Assembly (NCBI GenBank): GCA_002482415.1 | Contig: DLFY01000279.1 | Span: 1 to 7,203 of the forward strand | Direction: 5' to 3' | Origin: Phycisphaerales bacterium UBA7708 | GTDB taxonomy: Bacteria; Planctomycetota; Phycisphaerae; Sedimentisphaerales; Anaerohalosphaeraceae | Length of the DNA: 7,203 nt | Shown: one piece after another, positions 6,417 to 7,203 of the stretch | How the letters are laid out: every line of letters starts with the position of its first letter | How positions within the stretch are numbered: the stretch's first letter is position 1 | Program-made: the position numbers and the translations under genes | Notes under the pieces: generated by a model | Seen by the model: only the letters and a program-made list of their open reading frames with translations | Databases searched by the model: none | Told to the model about the DNA's origin: nothing

Positions 6417-7203
6417 ATGTTTAAAACTATCGCTGGTACTGTGATCATGCTCATACTGGCCCCTACGGTTCTTGCCGCAGACACCCCGGATACTTCCGCC
6501 TGGGTGAAATTTTCGTCGTTTGCATACACGGGCAAGGCTGCCACAGAACCGGCGGCGGATGAATATCTGAATCCCATCATCGCCGGCTTCTATCCGGACC
6601 CTTCCATTTGCCGGGTTGGCGACGATTATTATCTGGTCAATTCCTCCTTCAATTATTTCCCCGGCATCCCGATCTGGCACTCCAGAGACCTGGTCAATTG
6701 GATACAGATCGGCAATGTTATCGACCGTCCGTCCCAGTTTGCCATGCGTGGGGGGCAGGTCTCTGCCGGAACGTTTGCACCCACGATTCGCCATCACAAG
6801 GGCACTTTCTATATGGTCAATACCCTCGTTGGCGGAATCGGCAATTACTATGTCACCGCCACCGATCCCCAAGGCCCCTGGTCGGATCCGGTTCGTTTAC
6901 CGGAAGTCGGCGGAATTGATCCGGATATGTTCTTCGATGACGATGGCAGGTGTTACATCCTCAGTTGTGACGAGCCGGTGGGGCAGGCCAAATACAACGG
7001 CCATCGCACCATCCGGATTCAGGAATTCGATCTCGATCAGAAAAAATCCGTCGGCGAAAAAACCGTACTTGTCGATGGCGGCACCGATATCTCCAAAAAA
7101 CCCATCTGGTGCGAAGGCCCGCATCTCTACAAAATCAGCAACAGGTATTACCTGATGTGTGCCCAGGGAGGCACCGGGACGGCCCATACGGAAGTCATCT
7201 TCA
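6417..7203 (+). CDS. GH43 beta-xylosidase/alpha-L-arabinofuranosidase, N-terminal part
   Basis: The first 262 codons are present; the rest lies beyond the window. The product starts with a signal peptide (MFKTIAGTVIMLILAPTVLA, cleavage near 20-21) and a short linker, then a five-bladed propeller domain beginning NPIIAGFYPDPSICRVGDDY. All three GH43 catalytic acids are visible: Asp61 in YPDPS (general base), Asp168 in GIDPDMFFDDDG (pKa modulator) and Glu233 in CEGPHLYK (general acid). GIPIWHSRDLVNW and IGNVIDRPSQF resemble the xylosidase-like subfamilies (GH43_12 or near), whose members usually carry a C-terminal beta-sandwich. Such enzymes release xylose from xylo-oligosaccharides or arabinose from side chains; the exact specificity cannot be read from this fragment. 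Export implies action outside the cytoplasm. It lies 27 bases after the DUF1593 gene in the same operon. Confidence 0.93.
   Translation, partial: MFKTIAGTVIMLILAPTVLAADTPDTSAWVKFSSFAYTGKAATEPAADEYLNPIIAGFYPDPSICRVGDDYYLVNSSFNYFPGIPIWHSRDLVNWIQIGNVIDRPSQFAMRGGQVSAGTFAPTIRHHKGTFYMVNTLVGGIGNYYVTATDPQGPWSDPVRLPEVGGIDPDMFFDDDGRCYILSCDEPVGQAKYNGHRTIRIQEFDLDQKKSVGEKTVLVDGGTDISKKPIWCEGPHLYKISNRYYLMCAQGGTGTAHTEVIF

Noticed and set aside
6384..6872. 162-codon minus-strand frame at the GH43 start
   Set aside because: It covers the GH43 ribosome binding site, signal peptide and YPDPS motif; the plus frame is clearly the coding one.
671..7203. Bacteroidota SusC/SusD-type polysaccharide utilisation locus
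   Set aside because: No SusC or SusD gene is present in the window and the starts have clear Shine-Dalgarno sites, which are uncommon in that phylum. Genes outside the window could change this.
1..7203. CRISPR array, tRNA, rRNA or phage genes
   Set aside because: No regularly spaced repeats, cloverleaf-like segment or phage structural motifs were seen on reading both strands.

Overview
The window is a bacterial carbohydrate-use locus: four same-strand genes whose predicted products all carry export signals, preceded by about 670 bases of gene-poor DNA that begins with transposase debris. The two full-length enzymes that can be identified most firmly, plus the partial fourth gene, point to breakdown of substituted xylan (glucurono-arabinoxylan). 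The order is a GH115 alpha-glucuronidase, an SGNH/GDSL esterase-like lipoprotein, a DUF1593 (Sde182-like, nucleoside-hydrolase-fold) secreted protein, and a GH43 beta-xylosidase/arabinofuranosidase that runs off the right edge.

Layout. Bases 1-179 hold, on the minus strand, a continuous reading frame that joins an IS66-type transposase C-terminal fragment to an IS4-type DDE transposase fragment around base 78. Bases 180-670 are AT-rich and hold no convincing gene. They contain a weak pair of CG-centred operator-like palindromes (about 259-295) and the leader of the first gene. Bases 671-3673 encode GH115, 3714-4943 the SGNH lipoprotein, 4980-6389 the DUF1593 protein, and 6417-7203 the start of GH43. 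The gaps are 40, 36 and 27 bases, with no terminator-like hairpin and a Shine-Dalgarno-like site before each start, so they look like one operon.

How the genes may work together (inference from families): GH115 removes (4-O-methyl-)glucuronic acid side groups, the SGNH lipoprotein may remove acetyl esters, GH43 removes xylose or arabinose, and the DUF1593 protein has no established reaction and is the true unknown of the set. No endo-xylanase, transporter or regulator lies in the window; these would be expected nearby.

Organism. The window alone does not fix the taxon. Signal peptides, a lipoprotein with a non-Asp +2 residue, moderate GC and this enzyme mix fit a Gram-negative polysaccharide degrader. 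Clear Shine-Dalgarno sites and absence of SusC/SusD in the window make a classic Bacteroidota locus less likely; a member of the PVC group (Kiritimatiellota, Lentisphaerota, Verrucomicrobiota, Planctomycetota) is a tentative guess.
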